From assembly GCF_009729095.1 (NCBI RefSeq), contig NZ_VTGX01000001.1, positions 2,268,025-2,332,024 of the forward strand: DNA of 64,000 nt, given 5' to 3'. This document shows, in pieces, positions 37,363 through 45,349 of this stretch. Both the position numbers and the translations under genes were made by a program. Positions within the stretch are counted from its first letter, which is position 1; each line of letters opens with the position of its first letter. This DNA comes from Mycolicibacterium sp. CBMA 247. Its GTDB lineage: Bacteria; Actinomycetota; Actinomycetes; Mycobacteriales; Mycobacteriaceae. The notes below the pieces were generated by a model that was not told the DNA's origin, searched no databases, and saw only the letters and a program-made list of their open reading frames with translations.

Positions 37363-38424
37363 GTGAAATTCGGATACCACATCGGCTATTGGGGATCGGG
37401 GCCGGACCGCGACACAGGCGCCAAATTCCAGGCCGCGGAGCGGCTCGGCGCAGACTCTGTATGGACTGCTGAAGCCTACGGCTCCGACGCGCTGTCTCCA
37501 TTGGCCTGGTGGGGATCGTCAACCTCACGTATCAGGCTGGGCACCAATGTTGTTCAAATGGCGGCACGCACTCCGACCGCAACCGCAATGGCGGCCATGA
37601 CTTTGGACCACCTCTCGGACGGCCGCTTCGTCCTCGGCCTCGGCGCATCAGGGCCGCAGGTCGTCGAAGGCTGGTACGGCCAGCCCTACCAGCGTCCGCT
37701 CGCCATGACACGCGAATACATCAGCATCGTGCGCCAAGTGCTGGCCCGGGAAGACCCGGTGCAGCACGACGGGGACTTCTTCCATCTTCCGGCGCGAGGC
37801 GGAAGCGGCCTCGGCAAGCCACTGCGCTCGATCGTTCACCCACTCCGCCACGATCTGCCGATCTTCCTGGCTGCAGAGGGCCCGAAGAACGTATCGCTAG
37901 CCGCGGAGATCGCCGACGGTTGGATTGCGTTGTTCTTTTCGCCGAGAACCAACAACTTCTATCGCGAGGCCCTGGCCAAGGGCTTCGAGCGGCCGGGAGC
38001 CAGGCGAACGGCAGCCGACTTCGAAGTCACCGCCATTGTTCCCGTCGTCGTCGACGACGATCTCGAAAGGGCTGCCGACAAAATCAGGCCCAAGCTGGCG
38101 CTCTACATCGGCGGCATGGGAGCCCAACAGGCGAACTTTCACAATCAGGTCTTCGTCCGAATGGGGTATGAGGAAGTCTGCGCCGACATCCAAGCGCTCT
38201 ACCTCCAAGGACGCAAAAATGAGGCAGTCAAAGCGATTCCGCTCGAGCTGGTCGAAGATATCGCACTGATCGGTCCCCCATCCAAAATTCGCGCCGACCT
38301 TGCGGCGTGGAACACCACCGTTGTGACGACACTTATGGTGCAAGGGGATCTCCGCGCGCTCGAGGTGGTAGCCGATCTACTCGGCAACGGCGTCACTGCC
38401 AACACTCTGGAGGCACATCAATGA
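37363..38424 (+). CDS. LLM-class F420-dependent oxidoreductase
   Basis: A 353-residue TIM-barrel enzyme of the luciferase-like monooxygenase class. The start (KFGYHIGYWGSGPDRDTG), ADSVWTAEAYGSDALSP, IRLGTNVVQMAART and LDHLSDGRFVLGLGASG are typical of actinobacterial F420-dependent members. It may oxidise or reduce a CoA ester or a hydroxyl group; the substrate is unknown. It is the first gene of the LLM-crotonase-Rieske-type operon, and its stop overlaps the next start as ATGA. Confidence 0.88.
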   Translation: MKFGYHIGYWGSGPDRDTGAKFQAAERLGADSVWTAEAYGSDALSPLAWWGSSTSRIRLGTNVVQMAARTPTATAMAAMTLDHLSDGRFVLGLGASGPQVVEGWYGQPYQRPLAMTREYISIVRQVLAREDPVQHDGDFFHLPARGGSGLGKPLRSIVHPLRHDLPIFLAAEGPKNVSLAAEIADGWIALFFSPRTNNFYREALAKGFERPGARRTAADFEVTAIVPVVVDDDLERAADKIRPKLALYIGGMGAQQANFHNQVFVRMGYEEVCADIQALYLQGRKNEAVKAIPLELVEDIALIGPPSKIRADLAAWNTTVVTTLMVQGDLRALEVVADLLGNGVTANTLEAHQ

Positions 38425-39269
38425 CACCGACTACACCGGCCGACTCTGCCGAGAATGCCGCTTCACCGTCGCTTCTAGTCGAGCGGTCGCGCCCCGGCGT
38501 CGTTCAGGTCACGCTCAACCGGCCCGAGGCGCTCAACGCACTGACCGCCGAGATGATCGACAACCTTCACGATCTGCTGGTCGAAATCCGCGAAGACTCA
38601 TCGGTGCGTGCAGTGATCCTCACCGGCGCCGGCCGTGCGTTCTGCGCGGGCTTGGATCTCCGGGGATACGGCGTTCCCCGCGCCGGTGAGGAGGACGAAG
38701 GAGTACCGCAGGCCGGAATGCGGAACCAGCAACATCTCACCAGCCTGGCCGAGGCGTTCACATCGCTACGGGCGCCGGTCATTGCCGCGGTCAATGGTCC
38801 GGCTGTTGGAGGTGGACTGGCATTGTCGCTATTCAGCGACATCCGCATTGCAGTACCCACGGCAACCTTCCACGCTGCGTTCATCCGACGCGGATTCAGC
38901 AACTGCGACATGGGCGTCAGCTGGCTCCTGCCACGACTGATCGGTTTCTCCCGCGCAGCCGACCTCCTGCTGACAGGAGGCACTCTGGACGCAGCGGAGA
39001 GCGAGCGGATCGGGTTGATCTCCCAGATCGTCGATACCGATGCGCTTTTGAGCGTCGCACACGAGCGCGCGACCAAGATTGCCAGCCACACGCCATTCGG
39101 CGTCTGGATGACCAAAGAGACGCTGTGGTCGAATCTCGAAATCCCCAGCCTTCGAGCAGGATTGGAACTTGAGAACCGAACGCAGATTCTGACCACCTTT
39201 ACCAACGACCAACGGGAGGCAGTCAACGCCTTCCTACAGAAGCGCGAACCGGAATACCGCAACCAATAG
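38421..39269 (+). CDS. Crotonase-family protein lacking hydratase glutamates
   Basis: A 282-residue crotonase. The oxyanion loop GAGRAFCAGLDLRGYG is intact, but the two hydratase glutamates are absent (GGGLALSLFSD where hydratases have a Glu, and FHAAFIRRG for the second). An Asp is present in NCDMGVSWLLPRLIG, as in isomerase-type relatives. It is therefore more likely an enoyl-CoA isomerase or hydrolase-like enzyme than a hydratase. ATG 38421 overlaps the LLM stop as ATGA. Confidence 0.85.
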   Translation: MTPTTPADSAENAASPSLLVERSRPGVVQVTLNRPEALNALTAEMIDNLHDLLVEIREDSSVRAVILTGAGRAFCAGLDLRGYGVPRAGEEDEGVPQAGMRNQQHLTSLAEAFTSLRAPVIAAVNGPAVGGGLALSLFSDIRIAVPTATFHAAFIRRGFSNCDMGVSWLLPRLIGFSRAADLLLTGGTLDAAESERIGLISQIVDTDALLSVAHERATKIASHTPFGVWMTKETLWSNLEIPSLRAGLELENRTQILTTFTNDQREAVNAFLQKREPEYRNQ

Positions 39270-39285
39270 ACGACAGGAGACGCAC

Positions 39286-40434
39286 ATGAAGAATCTGCCA
39301 CCGCCCGAGGAACAGCGTATCCGGCGCACGATGGAACATCTCAGACACGGAACAACCGACGAGTACAACACCACTGCTGTTGTCAACGCCGCTGAGTTCA
39401 TCGACGCCGACCTGGCCTCTGTCGAACGCATCAAAGTGTTCGGCCGTGTCCCGTCTATCGTCTGCCACGCATCTGAAATCTGCTCCCCCGGAGACACTCT
39501 CAGCGTGCCTATGCCCCGAAACAACATCATTGTGGTGCGCGCGCCAGATCAACAGGCGCGTGCCTTCGTCAACTCCTGCACGCGCTGCGGCGGTGCACTC
39601 GAAGGTAACTCCGACTCGCTGACCTGCCCTCAAGACGGATTCACTTGGACGCTGGACGGAACAGGCAGCGCGGAACCAAGTTCGGCCGAATCGGGCAGTC
39701 ACGCAGATCTTGTCCGGCTGCCGGCACAAGAACGCCACGGTTTCGTGTGGATGGTCGACGGATCCGACGCGTCGATCGACGTCGCTGACTGGCTCGGTCC
39801 CGAGGTCGACGCGATCCTGCACAGCTACCAGCTCGAGTCGCTGATCACCTACCGGTCGCAAAGGTTCGACGAGCAGGTCAACTGGAAGATCATGCAGGAC
39901 GCCTTCATTGACAACTACCACGTGCAGTATGCGCACCCCAACACCGCAGGCAAACATGTTCATACCAACGTTCAGACGGTTGAGGACTTCGGTCGTCACG
40001 CCCGGATGCTCACCCCGCGCAAGACAATCGACAGGTGGCTTGAAGAGGATCAGGGCGATCGCAGTCTGGATGAGTGCGTGATAGATGGCCACTTCCTTCT
40101 CCCCAACAGCACGCTGTTGAGGCAACCTGACCATTTCGAATTGCTCACGTTCCGGCCGCACCCCACCGACGCCGGCCGCAGCTGGATGGAAATGCGGCTT
40201 CTGGTCCCGACAATCGAAGCCAGCGGGTTGGAGCCCGACCGCTGGAATACCCGATGGAACAAGAATTGGAACATTCTGGAAGAAGTACTGCAGGACGAGG
40301 ACGTTCCGTTATTGCGCGGCTCCCAGCAGGCGATGGAAAGTTGCGACGCCGGTCCAATGGTGATCGGCCGCAACGAGGTTGTGAACCACATCTTTCACCG
40401 AGAGATCAAGAAGCTCGTGACAAGTGACCACTGA
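39286..40434 (+). CDS. Rieske oxygenase-like subunit without Rieske histidines
   Basis: A 382-residue paralogue of the protein at 24821, similar over its whole length (VFGRVPSIVCHASE, MPRNNIIVVR). The mononuclear iron site is intact: H212 and H217 in NYHVQYAHP, a probable Asp339 in QDEDVPLL, and the bridging Asp209 that normally connects to a neighbouring Rieske cluster. The Rieske site is not: C98-T-R100 and C114-P-Q-D117 replace C-x-H and C-x-x-H, so both histidine ligands are lost and only the cysteines remain. It should bind catalytic iron but needs electrons from another subunit, for which the protein at 24821 is the natural partner. AGGAGA lies 8 bases before the ATG. Confidence 0.85.
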   Translation: MKNLPPPEEQRIRRTMEHLRHGTTDEYNTTAVVNAAEFIDADLASVERIKVFGRVPSIVCHASEICSPGDTLSVPMPRNNIIVVRAPDQQARAFVNSCTRCGGALEGNSDSLTCPQDGFTWTLDGTGSAEPSSAESGSHADLVRLPAQERHGFVWMVDGSDASIDVADWLGPEVDAILHSYQLESLITYRSQRFDEQVNWKIMQDAFIDNYHVQYAHPNTAGKHVHTNVQTVEDFGRHARMLTPRKTIDRWLEEDQGDRSLDECVIDGHFLLPNSTLLRQPDHFELLTFRPHPTDAGRSWMEMRLLVPTIEASGLEPDRWNTRWNKNWNILEEVLQDEDVPLLRGSQQAMESCDAGPMVIGRNEVVNHIFHREIKKLVTSDH

Positions 40435-40975
40435 CGTCTAGGAGCCTGCTGAATTAGTGGGCTTTTGGGTGGGGTGCCTGGCGAGGCTGCCACTGCCCCT
40501 CGGTGCCATCAGAGCCCTGCGACCTCAAGATGAGGATGCCGACACGAGACCAAGGACCTACAGCAGGTGTCGCTTCTCAGGCCGCGCGGCAAACTGCGCC
40601 TCCCCTAGCTGCAGATTTCGTACGTTCTCATCGAACTGGCAATCGCATTTCTGTCATTCAGCTGGCAACAACCGCAACGGTACGGTTGTGCAGGTCCGTG
40701 TGCACCAACGTACGGCCGCATGTCAGATCTCCACCGCGCCTGGGTTACATCGACGCTTACCTGGCCCATGACCGAACCACGTCGCGGATCGCGATTGCCG
40801 CGACGCAGCCATCGTCGGGCAGCGCATGCACCGAAGTCAGTTTGCGTCCACATCGGCGGGTAACCATTTGCTGCGGGGCCCGTCACCGGTTATGCAAATA
40901 TTGGAGACGGCGTCTGACCGACCCGGGTGGTGTTCGGCGGGGGACACCACTATCAGTGGCTGCGGTTCGTCAGCG
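40435..40975. other. Boundary between the catabolic island and the CBASS unit
   Basis: About 540 bases without a convincing gene. It contains the left element end (copy B, 40540-40700). Short frames on both strands lack family features. The change from the regulated catabolic genes to defence genes occurs here. Confidence 0.5.
40540..40700 (+). repeat. Mobile-element end, copy B (left end of CBASS unit)
   Basis: It is homologous to copy A at 3620 (TCCCCTAGCTGCAG at 40601-40614, TTCTCA-like elements at 40574, 40625 and 40651 with the same 51 and 26 spacings). The stretch 40565-40592 also matches the reverse complement of 47149-47176 at 22 of 28 bases, from AGGTGTC through CTTCTCA to GGCAA. 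The repeated units read TTCTCATCGAACTGGCAATC and a second CATTCAGCTGGCAAC. Confidence 0.6.
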
Positions 40976-41761
40976 TCAATCGGTCCGTGCTGGTCGCTGG
41001 GCTGATTCGATGTAGGCGGTGTAGTCCATGGCCGGCACGGTCGCCATCTCTCGAAGGCGGCTCAAAAGTCGGAGCGTGAAGAAGATGAGGCTTGTGGTCG
41101 GATCGCAACTGACCCAGAGCCCTCCACCGTCGGCGGGATCGGGCGCTTCGAATGTTCCGGCACGCAGAGCACATCCAAAGTCGAGGGCTTGTTCTGAGTT
41201 GCGTGCGTTTAGGGCATCTCGTAAGGGGGCTCCCAGCGGCGGGCTCCAGTCGCTGTCGAGTGCGAGCAGACCGCCAAGGATTCGTTTAGGTTCCTGCGCG
41301 GCCGCGACGCCGGTGGCGGTGCCGAACCCAACAGACGTTCGCCGCAGGCGGCGAACCGAGGCAATCTTGTCGCCCGCGTATTCAACGTGCGACTTGTTGA
41401 GAGTTTGTTTGATTTCGAAGACGGCGTAAACGCTCTCGGCCGGAATGAAGTGGGCACCACCGACCTCGAACAGTAGCGGCGAATAGTGGCGGTCATGTAC
41501 GACTATGTCGAGTTGGTGGCTCATGGCACCGTCGACGTCGATGACAAACGCCTTCGCAACGCCGTATCGGCGAGGTAGAAAGTCGGCCAGCATGCCGCGC
41601 CAATCCAGTTCCGTTGCGTCACCTAAGGTTCCGGGGTGCGCGAGCACAGTGCGACCAAACCCCAGATCGCTTTCCAGCTGCTGCTGACGGGCGCGGAACG
41701 CTTCGGCGAGATCGAACCGGTTCTGAGGCATCTCTTCTGGCGGCTCATTGCGATCAGTCAC
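40976..41761 (-). CDS. DUF6602-type protein, possible PD-(D/E)XK fold
   Basis: A 261-residue protein of the DUF6602 kind. Early residues show HPGTLGDATELDWRGMLADF and the phrase LPRRYGVAKAFV, then SHQLDIVVHD and VYAVFEIKQTL, an arrangement (Asp, then E-x-K) that resembles a restriction-nuclease core. I start at GTG 41761, which has AAGGAA ten bases upstream; the frame extends to 41833 and an ATG at 41731 is a shorter choice. It is divergent from the CBASS operon and lies within the same bounded unit, so an accessory or separate defence role is plausible but unproven. Confidence 0.65.
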   Translation of the reverse strand: MTDRNEPPEEMPQNRFDLAEAFRARQQQLESDLGFGRTVLAHPGTLGDATELDWRGMLADFLPRRYGVAKAFVIDVDGAMSHQLDIVVHDRHYSPLLFEVGGAHFIPAESVYAVFEIKQTLNKSHVEYAGDKIASVRRLRRTSVGFGTATGVAAAQEPKRILGGLLALDSDWSPPLGAPLRDALNARNSEQALDFGCALRAGTFEAPDPADGGGLWVSCDPTTSLIFFTLRLLSRLREMATVPAMDYTAYIESAQRPARTD

Positions 41762-41833
41762 AGTGGACGGGTTCCTTCGCTTCGAAGTCGTCTGGTTGGT
41801 TGGTGTGGATGGCAGATTGGGCAGTCTGGCCAC

Positions 41834-42174
41834 GGCGGGGCTAGATCACGCCGCTTTCATCTTCTCCGCAGCGCCGGACGTCTTAGGCGGATTCACCGAA
41901 TTGAAGCGGAGCCGGATCGAGTTAGTGCCTGCGGCGCGCCGATCCTCAAATATTGACGCAAACATCAGAGATGTCGGGCCCTGGCGGTAAAATATGCATT
42001 CGAACGTCATGGCGGATGGATAGGCTGCAGCCCAGCCGAAACCCAATTCCGCACGACCGCGGCAGCTCCGGCTCGCGCCGCCATTCGGTGACCACCACGT
42101 GGTGCACCACATGGCTGCTCGCGTCGTCAAAAACCCTATCGATAAGCCGAATTCAGCAATCTTGCAGGAGCACA
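41834..42174. other. Divergent promoter region of the CBASS unit
   Basis: About 340-410 bases between the divergent DUF6602 and CD-NTase genes. It must hold both promoters. Open frames here have no family features. AGGAG at 42166-42170 is the ribosome site of the CD-NTase. Confidence 0.5.
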
Positions 42175-43254
42175 ATGGAGACACTCGATAGCGAGTTCGC
42201 CCAAGCAGTACGCAATGTCAGCATCCATGGCGACAAACAGAATCGCGCTATCGCCGCGCATACCGAAGTACGCGATCTACTTGAGGCCGACGCCGAACTC
42301 AAAGGGTGGGGCATCGACACCAGGCTCATCGGCTCCTACGCACGACTGACCGCCCGGTATCCCGGCAAGGACGTCGACGTTTTCTTGCGCTTCACCAACC
42401 TGTCGGTGCGCCACAGCCCCGAGAAGATCTACAACGCCGTCGAGCGCGTACTCGTTGATAAGTACGGTTTGAAAGACGAAGACCCGGACGGACGCATCAC
42501 CCGTCAGTCGAGGTCACTGAAAATCGACTTCCCCGAACCCGAAGGCCATTTCAGCGACGACGCGTTCGCCATCGACGCAGTGCCCGCTGTGCCCTGGGGG
42601 GAGCACTGGGCCATCCCCAACCGCGATCGCGACCAATGGGACAACGACGAGGGGCGCTGGATCAAGACCGATCCAGTGCAGTTCGCCAAGGACACCGACG
42701 CACTGGCCACGGCCTCGTGGAGTCCGACAGTCGGCGGGGACAACGCCTACCGGCACATCGTGCGGCTGCTGCGCCAAGTTCGCCACATCCATCTCGGCGG
42801 GCAGCGCCCCGGCGGCCTGTTCGTCGAAATCGCCGCGTACTACGTGTGGAAAGAACAGCTCGTGACCGGAACCACTCACGCGCAGCTGCTGGCCTCCACG
42901 ATGGAACAGGTCGGTGCGTGGTTGATCGACAGTGCCGAGGACGGTTTGCTCGATCCCGTGCTCGGCACGCCGCTGAAACCCGCTCTGGACCCTTGGCAGT
43001 GGACTTCGGCCGGACAAACCTTCCAGCGTCTGGCCAGCGATGCCCAACAGGCGCTGGACTCAGAACGATGCCGGGCCGCCAAGCTGTGGCGCGACATCCT
43101 CGGCACGAACGACCGCGGGCAAGTCCTTCCGCTGCCCGACGGGTGTGATGCGGCCGGATTCCCGGTCGGAGCGATCACCGCTGTCGGCGCACTAGGAAGC
43201 AACCAGCCGCGTGGCTTCGCCATGCCCACCTCGCACCTCGACAATCGGCGCTGA
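42175..43254 (+). CDS. cdnD: CBASS CD-NTase (cGAS/DncV-like nucleotidyltransferase)
   Basis: A 359-residue cyclic-oligonucleotide synthase. The nucleotidyltransferase core has G53-S54 in LIGSYARL, D66 and D68 in KDVDVFLRF and a third acidic residue, D134 in FAIDAVPA, which is the complete catalytic triad. It makes a cyclic nucleotide signal on phage infection. ATG 42175 has AGGAG at five bases. Being followed by Cap2 and Cap3 and an effector with SAVED-type C terminus points to clade D; the symbol is provisional. Its C terminus reads HLDNRR, which matters because Cap2 conjugates this end to target proteins. Confidence 0.88.
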   Translation: METLDSEFAQAVRNVSIHGDKQNRAIAAHTEVRDLLEADAELKGWGIDTRLIGSYARLTARYPGKDVDVFLRFTNLSVRHSPEKIYNAVERVLVDKYGLKDEDPDGRITRQSRSLKIDFPEPEGHFSDDAFAIDAVPAVPWGEHWAIPNRDRDQWDNDEGRWIKTDPVQFAKDTDALATASWSPTVGGDNAYRHIVRLLRQVRHIHLGGQRPGGLFVEIAAYYVWKEQLVTGTTHAQLLASTMEQVGAWLIDSAEDGLLDPVLGTPLKPALDPWQWTSAGQTFQRLASDAQQALDSERCRAAKLWRDILGTNDRGQVLPLPDGCDAAGFPVGAITAVGALGSNQPRGFAMPTSHLDNRR

Positions 43255-43262
43255 GCAGGCTG

Positions 43263-44840
43263 TTGGATACATACGACGACGCCGCATTCGATCGGTTCTG
43301 CTCGGAACTGGTCAACGCCGGATTCTCGCCCGATGGCGACAACGACCAGCCTTGCTGGACAGGGCCCATTCGCCCGAGCCTGCGCCCCCTGACCGACGCA
43401 ACCCGCATGCGGATCCAGTTCTATCCGGGGTGGCCGCTGCGCTATGCACACGTGTCCGTCCCCGGCCTGCGCACCGGCCACGCCTCACAAGGCACCATCT
43501 GTCTATGGGCCGAAGACGATCCGGCCCAGATCAATGGCCGCGAACTGCCAGGACTTTGGGACCGCCTCGACCAGTGGGCCACCGCAGCTCAAAACGGTTT
43601 CAACCCCGAAGACCGAGCACTCGACGCGTACTTCCTATACGACCAGCGGAGTTCCTACCGAGCCGAACTGCGTCTGCAGGACCTGATCACCCGCGGCAGC
43701 CCCGGATACACCGCCCAGGTGTTCGGCACCATCCAGGGACAAACACTGCTCATCGAAACTGGCAATCCCCCGGACCCCCGGAACATCGGCAAACCCGTAC
43801 TCACCGGTGAGTTCTATCTGCGCAACCACCTCGCCGAGCCGCCGCGCGCACTCGATGACGTGCGGGCCGCTCTGACGCGCCACCAACGCAGGAACCTCGA
43901 AAATGGACTGGCGGCTCGATCCGACAAGGTGTTTCCGCAGCCAAGCGGCGGCCACGATTTCATCGTCTTGGCGTGGCCTCGCCACGACACTGACCACGAC
44001 GCCGTCGTGCTCAGCATTACCGGCGCCGGCAACAACCTAAACACCGCGTCGCTGGCTGCCACCCCCAGCGACGCGCAGGCGCTGCGCCGGCGCGCAGGTC
44101 CCGATTCAGATCTTCTCGCTACGAAGACGGTGCTGATCGCTGGCGCCGGATCTGTCGGCGGCCATGTCGCCGTCGCAGTGGCATCCAGTGGAGTAGGCAC
44201 CGTCCACCTGTACGACGGTGACTTCCTCACCAGCACCAACGTTGTTCGCCACGTCAGCACACGCCGCTTCGTGGGATACCCCAAGACCGTCGCAGTAGGG
44301 GCCACCATCGCGCAGCATGCTCCCTGGACCACGGTGACTCCCCATAATGAGTTGCCGTACGACCCGGTCGGGCTGCGCGCAACCGTCACGGAAGCCGATC
44401 TGGTCATCGATTGCACCGGCGTCCTGCCGCTCACTGCCGCGCTCGCTGAGACATGTCGGCGCCGCGGCGTACCTCTCATCTCAGGGGCCTTGTTCCACCA
44501 CGGCGCGTTGGCCCGGGTGCAGCGACAAGCCGAGGGCGATACCCCAATCGCGGCGCGCCCCGCCGACCCACGCTACTTCTCGCTACCACCTGATACCGAT
44601 GCCGCGGACCTGGCTCGCGCGGGTTTCCTCGAACTCGGATGCACCGCTCCCGTGAATAATGCACCGCCCGTCGCGGTACTCACCGCTGCCGCAGATACCG
44701 CTGCAGCCGCCATCGATCAGCTGACCTCTCGACGGCAACGACCAGACGAACGCATCACAGTCCTCAGCCCAATGAGCCTGCCTTTTCATCGCATTGGCAT
44801 GTTGGATCCATACGACACAATGTCCTCGGAGTCGGTATGA
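43263..44840 (+). CDS. cap2: CBASS Cap2, E2-E1 fusion ubiquitin-transfer-like enzyme
   Basis: A 525-residue fusion. The N-terminal E2-like domain has its candidate catalytic Cys80 in GTICLWAEDD. The C-terminal ThiF/E1 domain has IAGAGSVGGHVA (nucleotide loop, residues 292-303), YDGDFLTSTNVVRH with the Asp, Asn and Arg of ATP binding, and the E1 Cys460 in ELGCTAPVNN. Cap2 primes the CD-NTase by conjugating its C terminus to a target. TTG 43263 is the start, nine bases after the CD-NTase stop. The stop overlaps cap3 as ATGA. Confidence 0.9.
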   Translation: MDTYDDAAFDRFCSELVNAGFSPDGDNDQPCWTGPIRPSLRPLTDATRMRIQFYPGWPLRYAHVSVPGLRTGHASQGTICLWAEDDPAQINGRELPGLWDRLDQWATAAQNGFNPEDRALDAYFLYDQRSSYRAELRLQDLITRGSPGYTAQVFGTIQGQTLLIETGNPPDPRNIGKPVLTGEFYLRNHLAEPPRALDDVRAALTRHQRRNLENGLAARSDKVFPQPSGGHDFIVLAWPRHDTDHDAVVLSITGAGNNLNTASLAATPSDAQALRRRAGPDSDLLATKTVLIAGAGSVGGHVAVAVASSGVGTVHLYDGDFLTSTNVVRHVSTRRFVGYPKTVAVGATIAQHAPWTTVTPHNELPYDPVGLRATVTEADLVIDCTGVLPLTAALAETCRRRGVPLISGALFHHGALARVQRQAEGDTPIAARPADPRYFSLPPDTDAADLARAGFLELGCTAPVNNAPPVAVLTAAADTAAAAIDQLTSRRQRPDERITVLSPMSLPFHRIGMLDPYDTMSSESV

Positions 44841-45349
44841 ACACCAGCACCCGGCTATGGATCACTGAGTCCGCGCGCACCGCCATGACAACTGTTGCAG
44901 CACAAGCGCACCCGGACGAAACTGGCGGCATCCTGATCGGTGTCTACCTCGACGGGCATCCCTGGGTTATCACAGCAGTCGAAATCCCCAGCACCGACCG
45001 GGGCCGATCCCACTACCGCATCCCTGGCGGCACCGACCACCCCGCTGTCCTGGGCGCACGAGCAGCCGACCACCGAATCGGATACCTCGGCGATTGGCAC
45101 AGCCACCCCCACGACGTTGGACATAGCCGTACTGACCTGGCGTCACTCGCCCTGATCTCGATGAGAACGCCACGGCAGCCCAACCCAACCCAAATCGTGC
45201 TCCGCAGAACCGATCACGGATACACCCTCGACGCCCGACGCATCGTCACCCTGGTCCCCCGCACCTGCGCCATCACCCTGACGGGTGGCCTTCCCGGCCC
45301 GAGCGCCGCTCACACACCTCCGACCGACATCCCAGGAGCCCCTGCATGA
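44837..45349 (+). CDS. cap3: CBASS Cap3, JAB/JAMM isopeptidase
   Basis: A 170-residue JAMM metalloprotease. The zinc signature is complete: E28 in DETGGILIG, H88-x-H90 in GDWHSHPHDV and D100 in SRTDL. Cap3 removes the conjugate made by Cap2. ATG 44837 overlaps the Cap2 stop, and its own stop overlaps the effector start, both as ATGA. The C-terminal 25 residues are Pro-rich and probably disordered. Confidence 0.9.
   Translation: MNTSTRLWITESARTAMTTVAAQAHPDETGGILIGVYLDGHPWVITAVEIPSTDRGRSHYRIPGGTDHPAVLGARAADHRIGYLGDWHSHPHDVGHSRTDLASLALISMRTPRQPNPTQIVLRRTDHGYTLDARRIVTLVPRTCAITLTGGLPGPSAAHTPPTDIPGAPA

Noticed and set aside
24821..40434. Sequencing error as explanation of the lost ligands in the Rieske pair
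   Set aside because: Both frames are open and align through the affected motifs, and the changes are multi-codon substitutions and not frameshifts.
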